Positions 7,922 to 16,563 of a stretch of 64,000 nt of DNA are shown here, piece by piece (position 1 is the stretch's first letter; every line of letters starts with the position of its first letter). This DNA comes from JBHENC01 sp046262295 (lineage in GTDB: Bacteria; Acidobacteriota; Blastocatellia; Pyrinomonadales; Pyrinomonadaceae), in NCBI GenBank assembly GCA_046262295.1, contig JBHENC010000002.1, positions 310,001-374,000 of the forward strand, given 5' to 3'. A program made the translations under genes and the position numbers. The notes beneath the pieces were generated by a model. The model saw nothing but the letters and a program-made list of their open reading frames with translations, was not told where the DNA came from and made no database searches.

Positions 7922-9850
7922 ATGGAACTCTTAAGCACAATCAATTCGCCCGCAGATTTACGCAGCCTGCCGCTCGACCTACTGCCGCAAGTCGCCGCCG
8001 AAATTCGTCAGTACATCATCGAAACCATGTCGAGAGTCGGCGGACACACGGGAGCGAGTCTCGGCGCTATCGAACTCGCCGTCGCGCTTCACTATGCGTT
8101 CGACACGCCGCAGGATCGCCTCGTCTGGGATGTCGGCCACCAAGCCTACGCGCATAAAATTTTAACGGGACGCCGCGATCAACTGCCGACCATCAAGCAG
8201 TATGGCGGCCTCTCCGGTTTTCTCAAACGCGAAGAATCCGAATACGACACGTTCGGTGCAGGCCACGCTTCGACTTCGATTTCGTCCGCCCTCGGGATGG
8301 CGATTGCCCGCGACCGGCGCGGAGAAAAGCATCACGTCTGCGCGATTATCGGCGACGCAAGTCTTCCGGGCGGCATGGCGATGGAAGCGATTAATCAGGC
8401 GGGACACTTGAAGACGCGCCTGATCGTGCTGCTCAACGATAACGAAATGTCCATCGCTCCGGCAGTCGGCGCGCTCACGGGCTACCTCAATCGCATACGC
8501 GAAGCGCAAAGCTATCATCGCTTCAAAGACGAGTTGGGCGAAACTCTGCTCTCCGTGCCGACTTTGGGCGAGCGCCTGCATCATGCCGCGAAGACCGTTA
8601 AAGATGCGCTGGCGGCGGCGGTTCTGCCCGGCGCGCTCGTCAATGAACTCGGCTTCAAATATATAGGCTACGTTGACGGCCACAACCCGCGCGCACTCGT
8701 CGCCGCGCTTCGTGAAGCGCAACAGGTGACGGACGGCCCCGTGCTCGTCCACGCGCTAACGGTGAAGGGTAAAGGCTACGCGCCCGCCGAAAAGAACCGT
8801 TACAAGTGGCACGCTTCCGGCCCCTTCGATATTGCGACGGGCAAGGCTATTAAGAGCGCGTCAACGGCTCCGGCCTACACCAAAGTGTTCGGAGAAACCC
8901 TGTGCGAGTTGATGGCGAAGGACGAAAAAATCATTGCGTTGACGGCGGCGATGCCGGACGGCACGGGCATTGACCTTGCGCTCGAAAAGTTTCCCGAACG
9001 CTCGTTCGATGTCGGTATCGCGGAGCAGCACGCCGTGACGTTTTCAGCGGGACTCGCCTGCGAAGGCTTAAAGCCGGTGGCCGCCATCTACTCGACGTTT
9101 CTGCAACGCGGCTTTGACCAGATAATGCACGATGTTTGTTTGCAGAATCTGAACGTCACGTTTGCGCTCGACCGCGCCGGAATCGTCGGCGGCGACGGCC
9201 CGACGCATCACGGCCTGCTGGACATCGCGTACCTGCGCCCGTTGCCGAACATGATCCTGATGGCTCCGAAGGACGAAGCCGAGATGCGCGATATGATGCT
9301 GACGGCCATCGAACACAAGGGGCCTGCGGCGCTTCGTTACCCGCGCGGCAACGGCGTCGGCGCATCGCTCGAACGCGCACCGCAACTGCTTGAGATAGGC
9401 AAAGCGGAAATCCTGCGCGATGCGGCGGCAGGCGAAGTCGCCATCATCGCGTATGGTTCGATGGTTCATCCGTCGCTCGCGGCGGCAGGGCAACTCGCAG
9501 CGGATAAGATCGAAGCGACGGTCGTTAATGCGCGCTTCGTCAAACCGCTCGACGCCGAACTGCTGCTTGCTCTGGCGCGCACAAAACGTCTCATCGTGAC
9601 CGTCGAAGAAGCTTATCTCGCGGGCGGATTCGGTTCGGCGTTGATGGAACTTCTGGAAGAGAACGCGCTGCTGGATCAGGTGCGTGTCGTGCGTATGGGC
9701 GTGCCCGACCGCTTCGTGACACACGGCGACGCGAAACTGTTGCTGGCGAAATACGGTCTTGACGCCGACGGCATTTACACGCGCGTTAAAGAAAATTTCG
9801 AGATTCTCGAGCACCGCCGGACGAAGCGCCACAAAGCTTTGCAAGGTTAA
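7922..9850 (+). CDS. dxs: 1-deoxy-D-xylulose-5-phosphate synthase
   Basis: This 642-residue thiamine-diphosphate enzyme condenses pyruvate and glyceraldehyde-3-phosphate to DXP, the first step of the MEP isoprenoid pathway. The N-terminal TPP domain has VGGHTGASLGAIELAVALHY, WDVGHQAYAHKIL, IIGDASLPGGMAMEAIN and LNDNEMSIAPAVG. The transketolase domain has DVGIAEQHAVTFSAGLA and GGDGPTHHGLLDIAYLR, with a normal C-terminal domain after it. The metal/TPP motif reads GDASLPGG instead of the common GDGALTGG; the essential GD and N are kept. TACAAT lies 11 bases before the ATG and no ribosome-binding site is visible, so the message may be leaderless. The gene stands alone. Confidence 0.97.
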   Translation: MELLSTINSPADLRSLPLDLLPQVAAEIRQYIIETMSRVGGHTGASLGAIELAVALHYAFDTPQDRLVWDVGHQAYAHKILTGRRDQLPTIKQYGGLSGFLKREESEYDTFGAGHASTSISSALGMAIARDRRGEKHHVCAIIGDASLPGGMAMEAINQAGHLKTRLIVLLNDNEMSIAPAVGALTGYLNRIREAQSYHRFKDELGETLLSVPTLGERLHHAAKTVKDALAAAVLPGALVNELGFKYIGYVDGHNPRALVAALREAQQVTDGPVLVHALTVKGKGYAPAEKNRYKWHASGPFDIATGKAIKSASTAPAYTKVFGETLCELMAKDEKIIALTAAMPDGTGIDLALEKFPERSFDVGIAEQHAVTFSAGLACEGLKPVAAIYSTFLQRGFDQIMHDVCLQNLNVTFALDRAGIVGGDGPTHHGLLDIAYLRPLPNMILMAPKDEAEMRDMMLTAIEHKGPAALRYPRGNGVGASLERAPQLLEIGKAEILRDAAAGEVAIIAYGSMVHPSLAAAGQLAADKIEATVVNARFVKPLDAELLLALARTKRLIVTVEEAYLAGGFGSALMELLEENALLDQVRVVRMGVPDRFVTHGDAKLLLAKYGLDADGIYTRVKENFEILEHRRTKRHKALQG

Positions 9851-9863
9851 GTGGAAGTTAAGA

Positions 9864-9900
9864 AGCCCGCGCCAAAAACGTGTGATGGCGGGTCTTTTTA
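9864..9900 (+). terminator. Terminator after dxs
   Basis: An imperfect GC-rich stem (CCCGC near 9866-9870 with GCGGG at 9888-9892) is followed by TCTTTTT. It lies 14 bases after the dxs stop. The interval 9851-10204 contains this hairpin, a second one at 9966-10006, and no gene that I can support. Confidence 0.6.
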
Positions 9901-9965
9901 CCACGCATTTGCCGCACAGGGTTGATCGCCCTTTCAGTTCTTTTGCGCGCCGCATAGAAAAATCG

Positions 9966-10010
9966 AACGCGCTCGTTTGTCGCTTCAAATGACAAACGAG
10001 CGCGTTTAAT
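9966..10010. terminator. Perfect 16-bp hairpin in the dxs downstream region
   Basis: AACGCGCTCGTTTGTC (9966-9981) and its exact reverse complement (9991-10006) enclose a nine-base loop, followed by TAATTTA. It may be a second terminator or a structured RNA end. The long reverse-strand frame over it is a dxs shadow. Confidence 0.6.
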
Positions 10011-10204
10011 TTATGCACCAAAAGGTTCACAAAGAAACGCACCGGCGCACCCGAACGCTTCTTCGCGCATCAAAAGTTTTCCGGCAAATATCGCAGCTTT
10101 AATCGTTAAAAGGACTATTAAACTTAATTCCGACGCCTGCGGCCTGAAGATTGCTACGTTAAGATTGCATTCAGTTTGTTTCTGCTTCTTCAAGATTTTA
10201 TTAT

Positions 10205-10960
10205 ATGGAACTCAAAGAGAAAATCGTTGTCCCGACTGCTGCCGAACCGGATGAATCTCTCTCCTTGCCACATTTTGATGACGAGGCGACGGTGCTGGCG
10301 GCGCGTCCCGTTGTGCCGCTCACGGCGGGCGGTGAATCCGGCAGCGCATTCGGCCTTGCGTCGCAAAATCTGAACGGCCTGTTTGCCCGGCGCGTTCCGG
10401 TGCTTGCTTTAATCGTTGTCGCCGCTATCGCCATCGGCGTTGTCGGCGGCCTCGCGCTCAGCCTGCGCCGCAATAATCAAAGCGCGCAAAAAATTACGAA
10501 TCCCGCCGCTGCTACTGTTGCCAGCGGGCAGGGCAGCACAAATGTTTCGCCGGTAAGTGAAGCGCCGCATTCGTCCGTGCCGTTAGTCTCTGCGCCATCG
10601 GCAAACGAAGCACTTGCAACGCCGGAACAGAGCGCGCAAACGCCGCCTCGTTCGGAAACCAGAACCGTTGTCGCCAAGCGTTCTGAAAACAAAGATTCCG
10701 CCGAGCCGACACCCGTGCCGCCGGTAACACTTCCGGTTGTGTTGAAACGCGAAAAGGAACATTCACACGACGAGCGCGAAGATAAGGCTAACCACAAAGA
10801 CGACGAACGAGCGCAAAAACGTGCTGAACGAGCCGAACGCCGTCATTCCTCAGACGATCAAACGAAAGACGCGCCGCCCGTGATTCGCCAACAACAGGTC
10901 GAACAGGCTGTGCAGCAAATCAACCGCATCAAAGAAATCTTCGAGGGACAGAAACCTTAA
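10205..10960 (+). CDS. Single-pass membrane protein with disordered exterior, unknown function
   Basis: This 251-residue protein has an acidic N-terminal part (about 1-58) and one strong transmembrane helix (about 62-88, VPVLALIVVAAIAIGVVGGL). A long Pro/Ser/Thr/Ala region follows, then a highly charged stretch (about 180-220, HDEREDKANHKDDERAQKRA) and a short amphipathic C-terminal helix (QQVEQAVQQINRIKEIFEG). No enzymatic motif is visible. The shape fits a membrane-anchored scaffold or envelope-spanning protein, but no function is assigned. A clear terminator follows 98 bases downstream. Confidence 0.75.
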   Translation: MELKEKIVVPTAAEPDESLSLPHFDDEATVLAARPVVPLTAGGESGSAFGLASQNLNGLFARRVPVLALIVVAAIAIGVVGGLALSLRRNNQSAQKITNPAAATVASGQGSTNVSPVSEAPHSSVPLVSAPSANEALATPEQSAQTPPRSETRTVVAKRSENKDSAEPTPVPPVTLPVVLKREKEHSHDEREDKANHKDDERAQKRAERAERRHSSDDQTKDAPPVIRQQQVEQAVQQINRIKEIFEGQKP

Positions 10961-11057
10961 CTTTCACGCGAGAATCTTCGCGGCGGTGTGCGCTCAATTC
11001 GCGGAAGTCCGGCGCATCGCACCTCGATTTCAAAGCTCTCTTTAGCATCTTATAATC

Positions 11058-11096
11058 GCCGCTTGCACGCGCCCTGCGTTTCGCAAGCGGCTTTTT
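11058..11096 (+). terminator. Intrinsic terminator after the membrane protein
   Basis: GCCGCTTGC (11058-11066) pairs with GCAAGCGGC (11083-11091), followed at once by TTTTT. This separates the membrane-protein gene from tlyA. Confidence 0.85.
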
Positions 11097-11149
11097 GTTG
11101 TCGTGCGCCGCAGCATAAAAACGCGCGATAGAGTAAAGTACCGCACACA

Positions 11150-11902
11150 GTGAAACGTGAACGCATAGATAAGTTGTTGGTCGAGCGCGGACTGGCGCAA
11201 TCACGCGGGCGCGCACAGGCGTTGGTGATGGCCGGGCTGGTGCTGGTAGACGAGCAGCGCGTCGAGAAGTCTTCGGAGATGTTTGCGGCGGATGCAAACG
11301 TGCGCGTCAAAGGCACGGACGATCCGGCAACACGCTTTGTCGGGCGCGGCGGCTTAAAGCTAGAGGCGGCGCTTGAGAAGTTCGACGTTGATGTACGCGA
11401 TCAAATATGTCTGGATATCGGTGCATCCACCGGCGGCTTCACGGATTGTCTTTTGCAGCGCGGCGCACGGCGCGTGGTCGCCGTTGATGTCGGGCACAAT
11501 CAAATGAACTGGCGTTTGCGGACGGACGAGCGTGTGGAGGTTCGGGAGAGCGTCAACGCGCGATATTTGAGGCCGGAAGATTTCGACACGAAGTTTGCGC
11601 TGGCGGTGATGGACGTATCGTTTATCTCTGCGACGAAGGTGTTGCCCGCCGTCGTGCCGCTGCTCGCCGCTGATGGAAAAGTGATCCTACTTATCAAGCC
11701 GCAGTTTGAAGTCGGGCGCGGCGAAGTCGGGCGCGGCGGCATCGTGACGGACACGGAAAAACACCTGCGCGTCGTCGAAGAAGTGAATGCGGCGGCACGC
11801 GAACTCGGTCTGAACGTGCGCGGCGTAATCGAATCGCCCGTGCAGGGCGCGGAAGGCAACACGGAATTTCTCGCGTTGTACGAGCGAAGCGGCGATGAGT
11901 GA
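11150..11902 (+). CDS. tlyA: TlyA-type rRNA 2'-O-methyltransferase
   Basis: This 250-residue protein has an N-terminal S4 RNA-binding domain (residues 1-60, RERIDKLLVERGLAQSRGRA) and an FtsJ-like SAM methyltransferase domain. The SAM site is LDIGASTGGFTDCLLQRGA (about 88-106). Further motifs are AVDVGHNQMNWRLR, ALAVMDVSFISATKVLP and LLIKPQFEVGRGEVGRGGIV. TlyA proteins methylate the 2'-OH of cytidines in 16S and 23S rRNA; this also sets capreomycin sensitivity in mycobacteria. The start is GTG with a TAAAGT hexamer ten bases before it and no ribosome-binding site, again suggesting a leaderless message. Its stop overlaps the next gene by eight bases. Confidence 0.93.
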   Translation: MKRERIDKLLVERGLAQSRGRAQALVMAGLVLVDEQRVEKSSEMFAADANVRVKGTDDPATRFVGRGGLKLEAALEKFDVDVRDQICLDIGASTGGFTDCLLQRGARRVVAVDVGHNQMNWRLRTDERVEVRESVNARYLRPEDFDTKFALAVMDVSFISATKVLPAVVPLLAADGKVILLIKPQFEVGRGEVGRGGIVTDTEKHLRVVEEVNAAARELGLNVRGVIESPVQGAEGNTEFLALYERSGDE

Positions 11903-12587
11903 AACAACAGCAATAATCGAAGCGAACGAAGCGGCGGCGCTCGCACAGTTGCAGCGCACGAAGGCTTCGTATCAAAGTTTCATCAAACTTAATTACGAGC
12001 ACGCCGCAGAAGATTGCCGCGTCTGCCCGACGAAGGGAGCGTGCTGCACCGACGCGCATTTCGTCAACGTACACATCACGCGCCTCGAAGCCGTGCATCT
12101 GCGCGAGACTTTGGCGCGCACACCCAGATTAACTTTCGCACAACAGCGCGCCGTTTATGTCCGTGCCGCCGCAGCGGTGACGCGCTATCATTTGCGCGCC
12201 TCCGGCGATACCTTTGCGCAGACCTTCGCGTGCCCTTTGTTCGAGCCGCAAACGGGATGCCTCGTACACAAACGCGCGAAGCCCGCGCCCTGCATTCAGC
12301 ACGCCTGCTACGAGCGTTGGGAAGACCTACCGCCGCTCAATCTGCAAACACGCACCGAGCACCGTATCGAACAATTGAACACGCAGGTTTACGGCGCAGC
12401 ATGGGCGTGGCTGCCCACACCCCTCTGGCTCTGCCTCGTTGATCCCGAAACGGACGGTGCAGAACTAAATCGTCTGGCGCGCGCGTGGGGCGCGCGTGGC
12501 ATCAAAAGTTTGAATCGCCCGCCTAATAAGACGGCACGATTACATGGCGCGCGATCACATCAGCGAAGCCTGCCGGTTATCAATTGA
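11895..12587 (+). CDS. YkgJ-like cysteine-cluster protein
   Basis: This 230-residue protein has the cysteine pattern of the YkgJ (zinc/iron-chelating) family. CRVCPTKGACC lies at about residues 40-50, followed by CPLFEPQTGCLVHKRAKPAPC and a later HACYERW. The cysteines probably hold a metal or Fe-S centre; the reaction is unknown. The first ATG overlaps the end of tlyA, so the two are translationally coupled. The C-terminus is basic and less conserved in look. Confidence 0.8.
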   Translation: MSETTAIIEANEAAALAQLQRTKASYQSFIKLNYEHAAEDCRVCPTKGACCTDAHFVNVHITRLEAVHLRETLARTPRLTFAQQRAVYVRAAAAVTRYHLRASGDTFAQTFACPLFEPQTGCLVHKRAKPAPCIQHACYERWEDLPPLNLQTRTEHRIEQLNTQVYGAAWAWLPTPLWLCLVDPETDGAELNRLARAWGARGIKSLNRPPNKTARLHGARSHQRSLPVIN

Positions 12588-12621
12588 GCCTTCGCGCGAA
12601 GCAGCTTGAGAGTCGGTTGCG

Positions 12622-12651
12622 TTGACACTTCATTGCGCCGCTCTGTATCAT
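12622..12651 (+). promoter_or_regulatory. Promoter upstream of nadK
   Basis: TTGACA (12622-12627), an 18-base spacer and TATCAT (12646-12651) lie 140 bases before the nadK start. The match is near consensus. It likely drives nadK and perhaps the symporter that follows. Confidence 0.6.
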
Positions 12652-12790
12652 TCGGGCGTTTCAAGCACGTCAAAAAAGTTTTCAATTCAAAATCCGCACG
12701 AAGCGCGTGTTCCTAAAGTTACGATGAGCAAATAGTCCGGTAGCCTGCGCGCTTTCAAGCTGGAGTGTTGGCGCTGTTCTTTGTCGAGCC

Positions 12791-13681
12791 ATGAAGGAAT
12801 CAGCCATACGTCGCGTCGGCGTGGTCGTCAAACCGGCACAACCGGAAGCCCTCGGTGTGCTTTGCGAACTCATCGCGTGGTTGAAGGAGCGCGGCCTTGA
12901 ACTCGCTGGCGAACCGGGCATAGACCACAAGCGCGTTGAAGCCGCGACGGGCTGCGCGCTGGAGATACAGGAGCCGGACGCGCTCGCTGAAAGTGTTGAT
13001 CTGCTCGTTGTGCTGGGCGGCGACGGAACGATGATTCGCGCCGCACGCATTGTCGGCGGCCATGATGTTCCAGTCCTCGGCGTCAATTACGGCAGCCTCG
13101 GCTATCTGGCGGAGTTTCACACGCACGAACTTTTCCCCGCGCTCGAAGCGATTCTGGCGGACGATTATCGTGTTGATGAGCGTGTGATGCTCGATGTGGA
13201 AGTGTTGCGCGACGGCAGCGATGAGCAGCGTATGAGCGGGCGCGTGCTGAACGACGTTGTGATTAACAAATCTGCGCTGGCGCGGATCATCGAAATCGAA
13301 GCGCGCCTCAATTATCAATTCGTCAATTCGTTTCGTGCCGACGGCCTGATCGTTTCGACGCCGACGGGTTCGACAGCCTACAATTTGTCAGCAGGAGGCC
13401 CTGTTATTTATCCTTCGATGGAAGCGGTTGTCGTAACGCCGATCTGCCCGTTCACGCTCTCGAATCGCCCGATTGTCGTGCCTGACAGGGCGTTAATAGA
13501 GCTGTGCATCAAGACGCCGAAGGAAGAGGTGGCGATCACACTTGACGGGCAAGTCGGCTTTCCGCTCGAAGTTCATGACCGCGTGCTAATTAAAAAGAGC
13601 CGCACGACATTCAAGATCGTGCAGCCGACGAATCGGAACTATTTTGAAGTGTTGCGCGACAAGTTGTGCTGGGGTAAATGA
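12791..13681 (+). CDS. nadK: NAD kinase
   Basis: This 296-residue enzyme phosphorylates NAD to NADP, using ATP or polyphosphate, in the cytoplasm. It has LLVVLGGDGTMIRAARI (GGDGT at 76-80) and GVNYGSLGYLAEF. The NE/D motif is replaced by GRVLNDVVINKSALARIIEI, and DGLIVSTPTGSTAYNLSAGG lies at about 184-203. Length and motif order are those of bacterial PpnK. It is followed 23 bases later by the symporter gene and may be co-transcribed with it. Confidence 0.96.
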   Translation: MKESAIRRVGVVVKPAQPEALGVLCELIAWLKERGLELAGEPGIDHKRVEAATGCALEIQEPDALAESVDLLVVLGGDGTMIRAARIVGGHDVPVLGVNYGSLGYLAEFHTHELFPALEAILADDYRVDERVMLDVEVLRDGSDEQRMSGRVLNDVVINKSALARIIEIEARLNYQFVNSFRADGLIVSTPTGSTAYNLSAGGPVIYPSMEAVVVTPICPFTLSNRPIVVPDRALIELCIKTPKEEVAITLDGQVGFPLEVHDRVLIKKSRTTFKIVQPTNRNYFEVLRDKLCWGK

Positions 13682-13704
13682 AAATTCGATGGATGGTGTG
13701 ATGA

Positions 13705-15078
13705 ATGAATATTTCTCAAAATACATCGCCTGAAGACGCAGCAATCGCGGCGCGTCGTCCCTGGTATCGCCCGTCTTTGACGACGCAGATAATGATCGGT
13801 CTGGTCGTCGGCGGCTTCATCGGCTGGCTCAATCCGGCGTGGGGCAACAGCGTCTTTTTTCTGCGCGATATCTTTCTCAACCTGATTAAATCAATCATCG
13901 CGCCGCTCGTCTTCTCGACGCTCGTTGTCGGCATTGCGGGCGGCGGCGATTTGAAAAAAGTCGGGCGGATGGGCATCAAAGCGCTCATCTATTTTGAGAT
14001 TGTTACGACGCTTGCGCTCTTTATAGGTCTCGGCGTCGTCAATCTAATCAAGCCGGGCGTCGGCGTGACGCTCGTCGCAAGCGCGAGCGAAACCGTCAAG
14101 CAGATCGGGCAGAATCATCCGAAGACGCTCGTCGAAACCATCGTGCATATCTTTCCGGCGAGCGTGATTGATTCGATGGTGCGCGGCGATGTGTTGCAGA
14201 TCGTCGCCTTCTCCGTGCTGTTTGCGATGGCCGTCTCCGCCATCGGCGAAAAGGGCAAACCGATCCTGCGCGCCTGCCAGAGCCTCTCGCAAATCATGTT
14301 TCAGTTCACGGGCTACGTGATGATGTTTGCGCCCATCGGCGTCGGCGCGGCGATGGCGCACACCATCGGCACGCAGGGGCTTGGCGTGCTGCGAAACTTA
14401 GGCTTGCTGATCGGTTCGCTTTATCTCGCGCTCGCCATCTTCACCGTCTTTGTGTTGGGGACAGTCGCGCTGCTATTCCGCGTTCCCATACGGCAGTTCA
14501 TCAAGGCCGTGAGAGAACCGGCGACGATTGCGTTTGCGACGACGAGCAGCGAGGCCGCGTTGCCGAAGGCGATGGAAGTAATGGAGCGGATCGGCGTGCC
14601 GCCGCGCATCGTCGGCTTCGTGATGCCGACCGGATACAGTTTCAATCTCGACGGCTCGACGCTTTACTTGGCGATGGCATCCGTCTTCGTCGCACAGGCG
14701 GCGGAAGCGACGACCGGGCAGCATCTAGGCTTCGGCCAGCAAATAGTGATGATGTTAACCTTGATGGTGACATCGAAGGGCGTCGCCGCCGTGCCGCGCG
14801 CCTCCTTAGTGATTTTGCTGGCGACGCTGAACACGTTTCTGCCGGAGGGCATCGGCCCTATCGGTGTCGCCGTCATCTTCGGCGTTGACGAATTGATGGA
14901 CATGGGACGCACGTGCATCAACCTGATCGGCAATTGTCTGGCAACCGTCGTCGTGGCGCGCTGGGAAGGCGAGTTCGACGACGAACGGGCGCGCGTGTTC
15001 GGCACGCCGCAGGAAGCGCGCTTAGATGCCGCGTTGAATGAACCCGCATTCGCCACCGCCGCCGCACAGGGAGATTAG
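13705..15078 (+). CDS. Dicarboxylate/amino acid:cation symporter (DAACS family)
   Basis: This 457-residue inner-membrane protein belongs to the GltP/DctA family, which couples uptake of glutamate, aspartate or C4-dicarboxylates to protons or sodium. Family marks are the early IGWLNP and FLRDIFLNLIKSIIAPLVFS segments, the re-entrant loop AFATTSSEAALPKAMEVM, and PTGYSFNLDGSTLYLAMA, which holds the cation/substrate site. The later MVTSKGVAAVPRAS and GVDELMDMGRTCINLIGN motifs are also present. SEAALP rather than the SSSxT form is seen in a large subgroup. The exact substrate cannot be read. Confidence 0.92.
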   Translation: MNISQNTSPEDAAIAARRPWYRPSLTTQIMIGLVVGGFIGWLNPAWGNSVFFLRDIFLNLIKSIIAPLVFSTLVVGIAGGGDLKKVGRMGIKALIYFEIVTTLALFIGLGVVNLIKPGVGVTLVASASETVKQIGQNHPKTLVETIVHIFPASVIDSMVRGDVLQIVAFSVLFAMAVSAIGEKGKPILRACQSLSQIMFQFTGYVMMFAPIGVGAAMAHTIGTQGLGVLRNLGLLIGSLYLALAIFTVFVLGTVALLFRVPIRQFIKAVREPATIAFATTSSEAALPKAMEVMERIGVPPRIVGFVMPTGYSFNLDGSTLYLAMASVFVAQAAEATTGQHLGFGQQIVMMLTLMVTSKGVAAVPRASLVILLATLNTFLPEGIGPIGVAVIFGVDELMDMGRTCINLIGNCLATVVVARWEGEFDDERARVFGTPQEARLDAALNEPAFATAAAQGD

Positions 15079-15085
15079 AATTAAA

Positions 15086-15169
15086 GTAGGAAAGCGAAAG
15101 GCAGAAGTAGGAATCAGGAAAGTTGCTTTATATACGCACGTCCTTTCTTTACCCGCTTGCTTTTGCTTC
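15086..15169. repeat. Purine-rich repeat with inverted pyrimidine half
   Basis: The left half (about 15086-15120) repeats AAGTAGGAA, GCGAAAGG and GCAGAAGTAGGAA. The right half (15141-15169) reads TCCTTTCTTT and GCTTGCTTTTGCTTC, an imperfect inverse of the left. GCAGAAGTAGGAA also occurs near 43897, at another junction. Confidence 0.5.
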
Positions 15170-15186
15170 AGAGGAGACTTAGGCGC

Positions 15187-15942
15187 ATGATTTTCCCGAT
15201 TGGCGACGATAATTCAGACCGCCTGACGACGCCGGTTATCAACTATTTGTTAATCGCCGCGAACTTACTCGTCTTCGTGTTCCTGCAAGGCTTGGGATCG
15301 AACGACAAATTTACTTACGCTTTCTCGACCGTTCCGGCGGAGATCGTTTCGGGGCGCGACATCACGACGCGGGATCGCGTTTTTGAAGAACCGATTAGCG
15401 GCCAGCGCGTGCAGGCTCCGGGCTTGCAGCCGACGCCCGGCTCCGTTTATCTCACGCTGCTCGTCTCGATGTTCATGCACGGCGGCATCGCGCACATCTT
15501 CGGTAATATGCTGTTCCTCTGGATATTCGGCGACAACCTCGAAGACGCGATGGGACACGTGAAGTATCTCGTTTTTTATCTTGTGTGCGGCATTCTCGCG
15601 TCGCTCGCGCACGTCTTCACGACCGTCGCGTTCGGCGATAACGCGCTTGTGCCGAGTCTCGGCGCGTCGGGCGCGATCTCCGGCGTGCTCGGCGGCTACA
15701 TACTGCTCTACCCGCACCGGCGCGTGCGTGTCTTTATCTTTCGCATCTTTACGGAAGTCCCGGCCTATGTCGCCATCGGTCTCTGGTTCGTGTTTCAGCT
15801 TATCAGCGGTTTGGGTATCTTGGGCGGCGGTTCGCAGGAAGGCGGCGTTGCGTATGCGGCTCACATCGGAGGTTTTATCGCGGGGCTGGTGCTGGTCAAA
15901 TTTTTCACGACGAATCGCGCCGCCGGTGCGCGCGCGGCCTGA
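15187..15942 (+). CDS. Rhomboid family intramembrane serine protease
   Basis: This 251-residue polytopic protein has the rhomboid catalytic features. The serine lies in SLGASGAISGVLGGY (GASG) and the histidine in AYAAHIGGFIAGLVL (HxxGF). The loop-1 signature FMHGGIAHIFGNMLFLWIFG is also present. It should cleave single-pass membrane proteins within the bilayer; targets are unknown. The N-terminal MIFPIGDDN is a common start in this subfamily, which is why the ATG at 15187 was preferred over 15157; AGAGGAG also lies upstream. A 50-residue loop between the first two helices is larger than in GlpG. Confidence 0.92.
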   Translation: MIFPIGDDNSDRLTTPVINYLLIAANLLVFVFLQGLGSNDKFTYAFSTVPAEIVSGRDITTRDRVFEEPISGQRVQAPGLQPTPGSVYLTLLVSMFMHGGIAHIFGNMLFLWIFGDNLEDAMGHVKYLVFYLVCGILASLAHVFTTVAFGDNALVPSLGASGAISGVLGGYILLYPHRRVRVFIFRIFTEVPAYVAIGLWFVFQLISGLGILGGGSQEGGVAYAAHIGGFIAGLVLVKFFTTNRAAGARAA

Positions 15943-16011
15943 CAAATTCGTTCCGCTGGCTTATCATTAATCGCAATCCGTAAAAATTAAACTTCAAGAG
16001 GAGAAACACCA

Positions 16012-16455
16012 ATGGACAACGATACAGCTATTTCGACGCTGAACAATCTGATCGAGACGTGCAAGGACGGCGAGAACGGTTTTAGCACCGCCGCCGAAGG
16101 AACCAAGAACGCCGAGCTGAAAACGCTCTTTACCACTTACTCGCAACAACGCGCGCAATTCGCCACAGAACTTCAGGGCGCAGTGCGCGGTCTGGGCGGC
16201 GACCCGGAAAAAACGGGTAGCGTCGTCGCTTCATTACATCGCGGCTGGATCAATATTAAATCCGCCGTCACGGGCGAAAGCGATGCCGCGATCATCGCCG
16301 AATGCGAAAGCGGCGAAGATTCCGCCAAAGCAAACTATGAAGAGGCAATGAAAGAAAATTTGCCCGCGAATGTTAAATCAATCGTCGAGCGACAATACGG
16401 CATGGTCAAGGAAGCGCACGACCGCGTCCGCGACCTCAAACGCGCGACAAGCTAA
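16012..16455 (+). CDS. PA2169-type four-helix-bundle protein (DUF2383)
   Basis: This 147-residue all-helical protein begins DNDTAISTLNNLIETCKDGE and contains FSTAAEGTKNAELKTLF, HRGWINIKSAV and CESGEDSAKANYEEAM. These are the marks of DUF2383, a ferritin-like or four-helix-bundle family often induced by stress. Its role is not established. A strong ribosome-binding site (AAGAGGAG) precedes the ATG. It sits next to the DUF4142 gene, another helical-bundle family, and the pair may form a stress cassette. Confidence 0.88.
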   Translation: MDNDTAISTLNNLIETCKDGENGFSTAAEGTKNAELKTLFTTYSQQRAQFATELQGAVRGLGGDPEKTGSVVASLHRGWINIKSAVTGESDAAIIAECESGEDSAKANYEEAMKENLPANVKSIVERQYGMVKEAHDRVRDLKRATS

Positions 16456-16563
16456 ATCACGCGCGATAAATTCTTGCGGGTGCGGGAAAGCTTTTACGGG
16501 CTTTTCCGCATCCATTAACTACAAGCTACTAAATCACAGAAGGATCAAGGGAGATCAAGGGTT

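Noticed and set aside
8350..8380. Dxs motif GDASLPGG as evidence of a non-DXS enzyme
   Set aside because: The essential GD and N positions and all other DXS motifs are intact; GDAS variants are seen in other bacterial DXS proteins.
9068..10042. 324-codon reverse-strand frame over the end of dxs
   Set aside because: Its composition is that of an antisense shadow (Arg/His/Gln/Val-rich), with no recognisable domain, and it lies over conserved dxs motifs.
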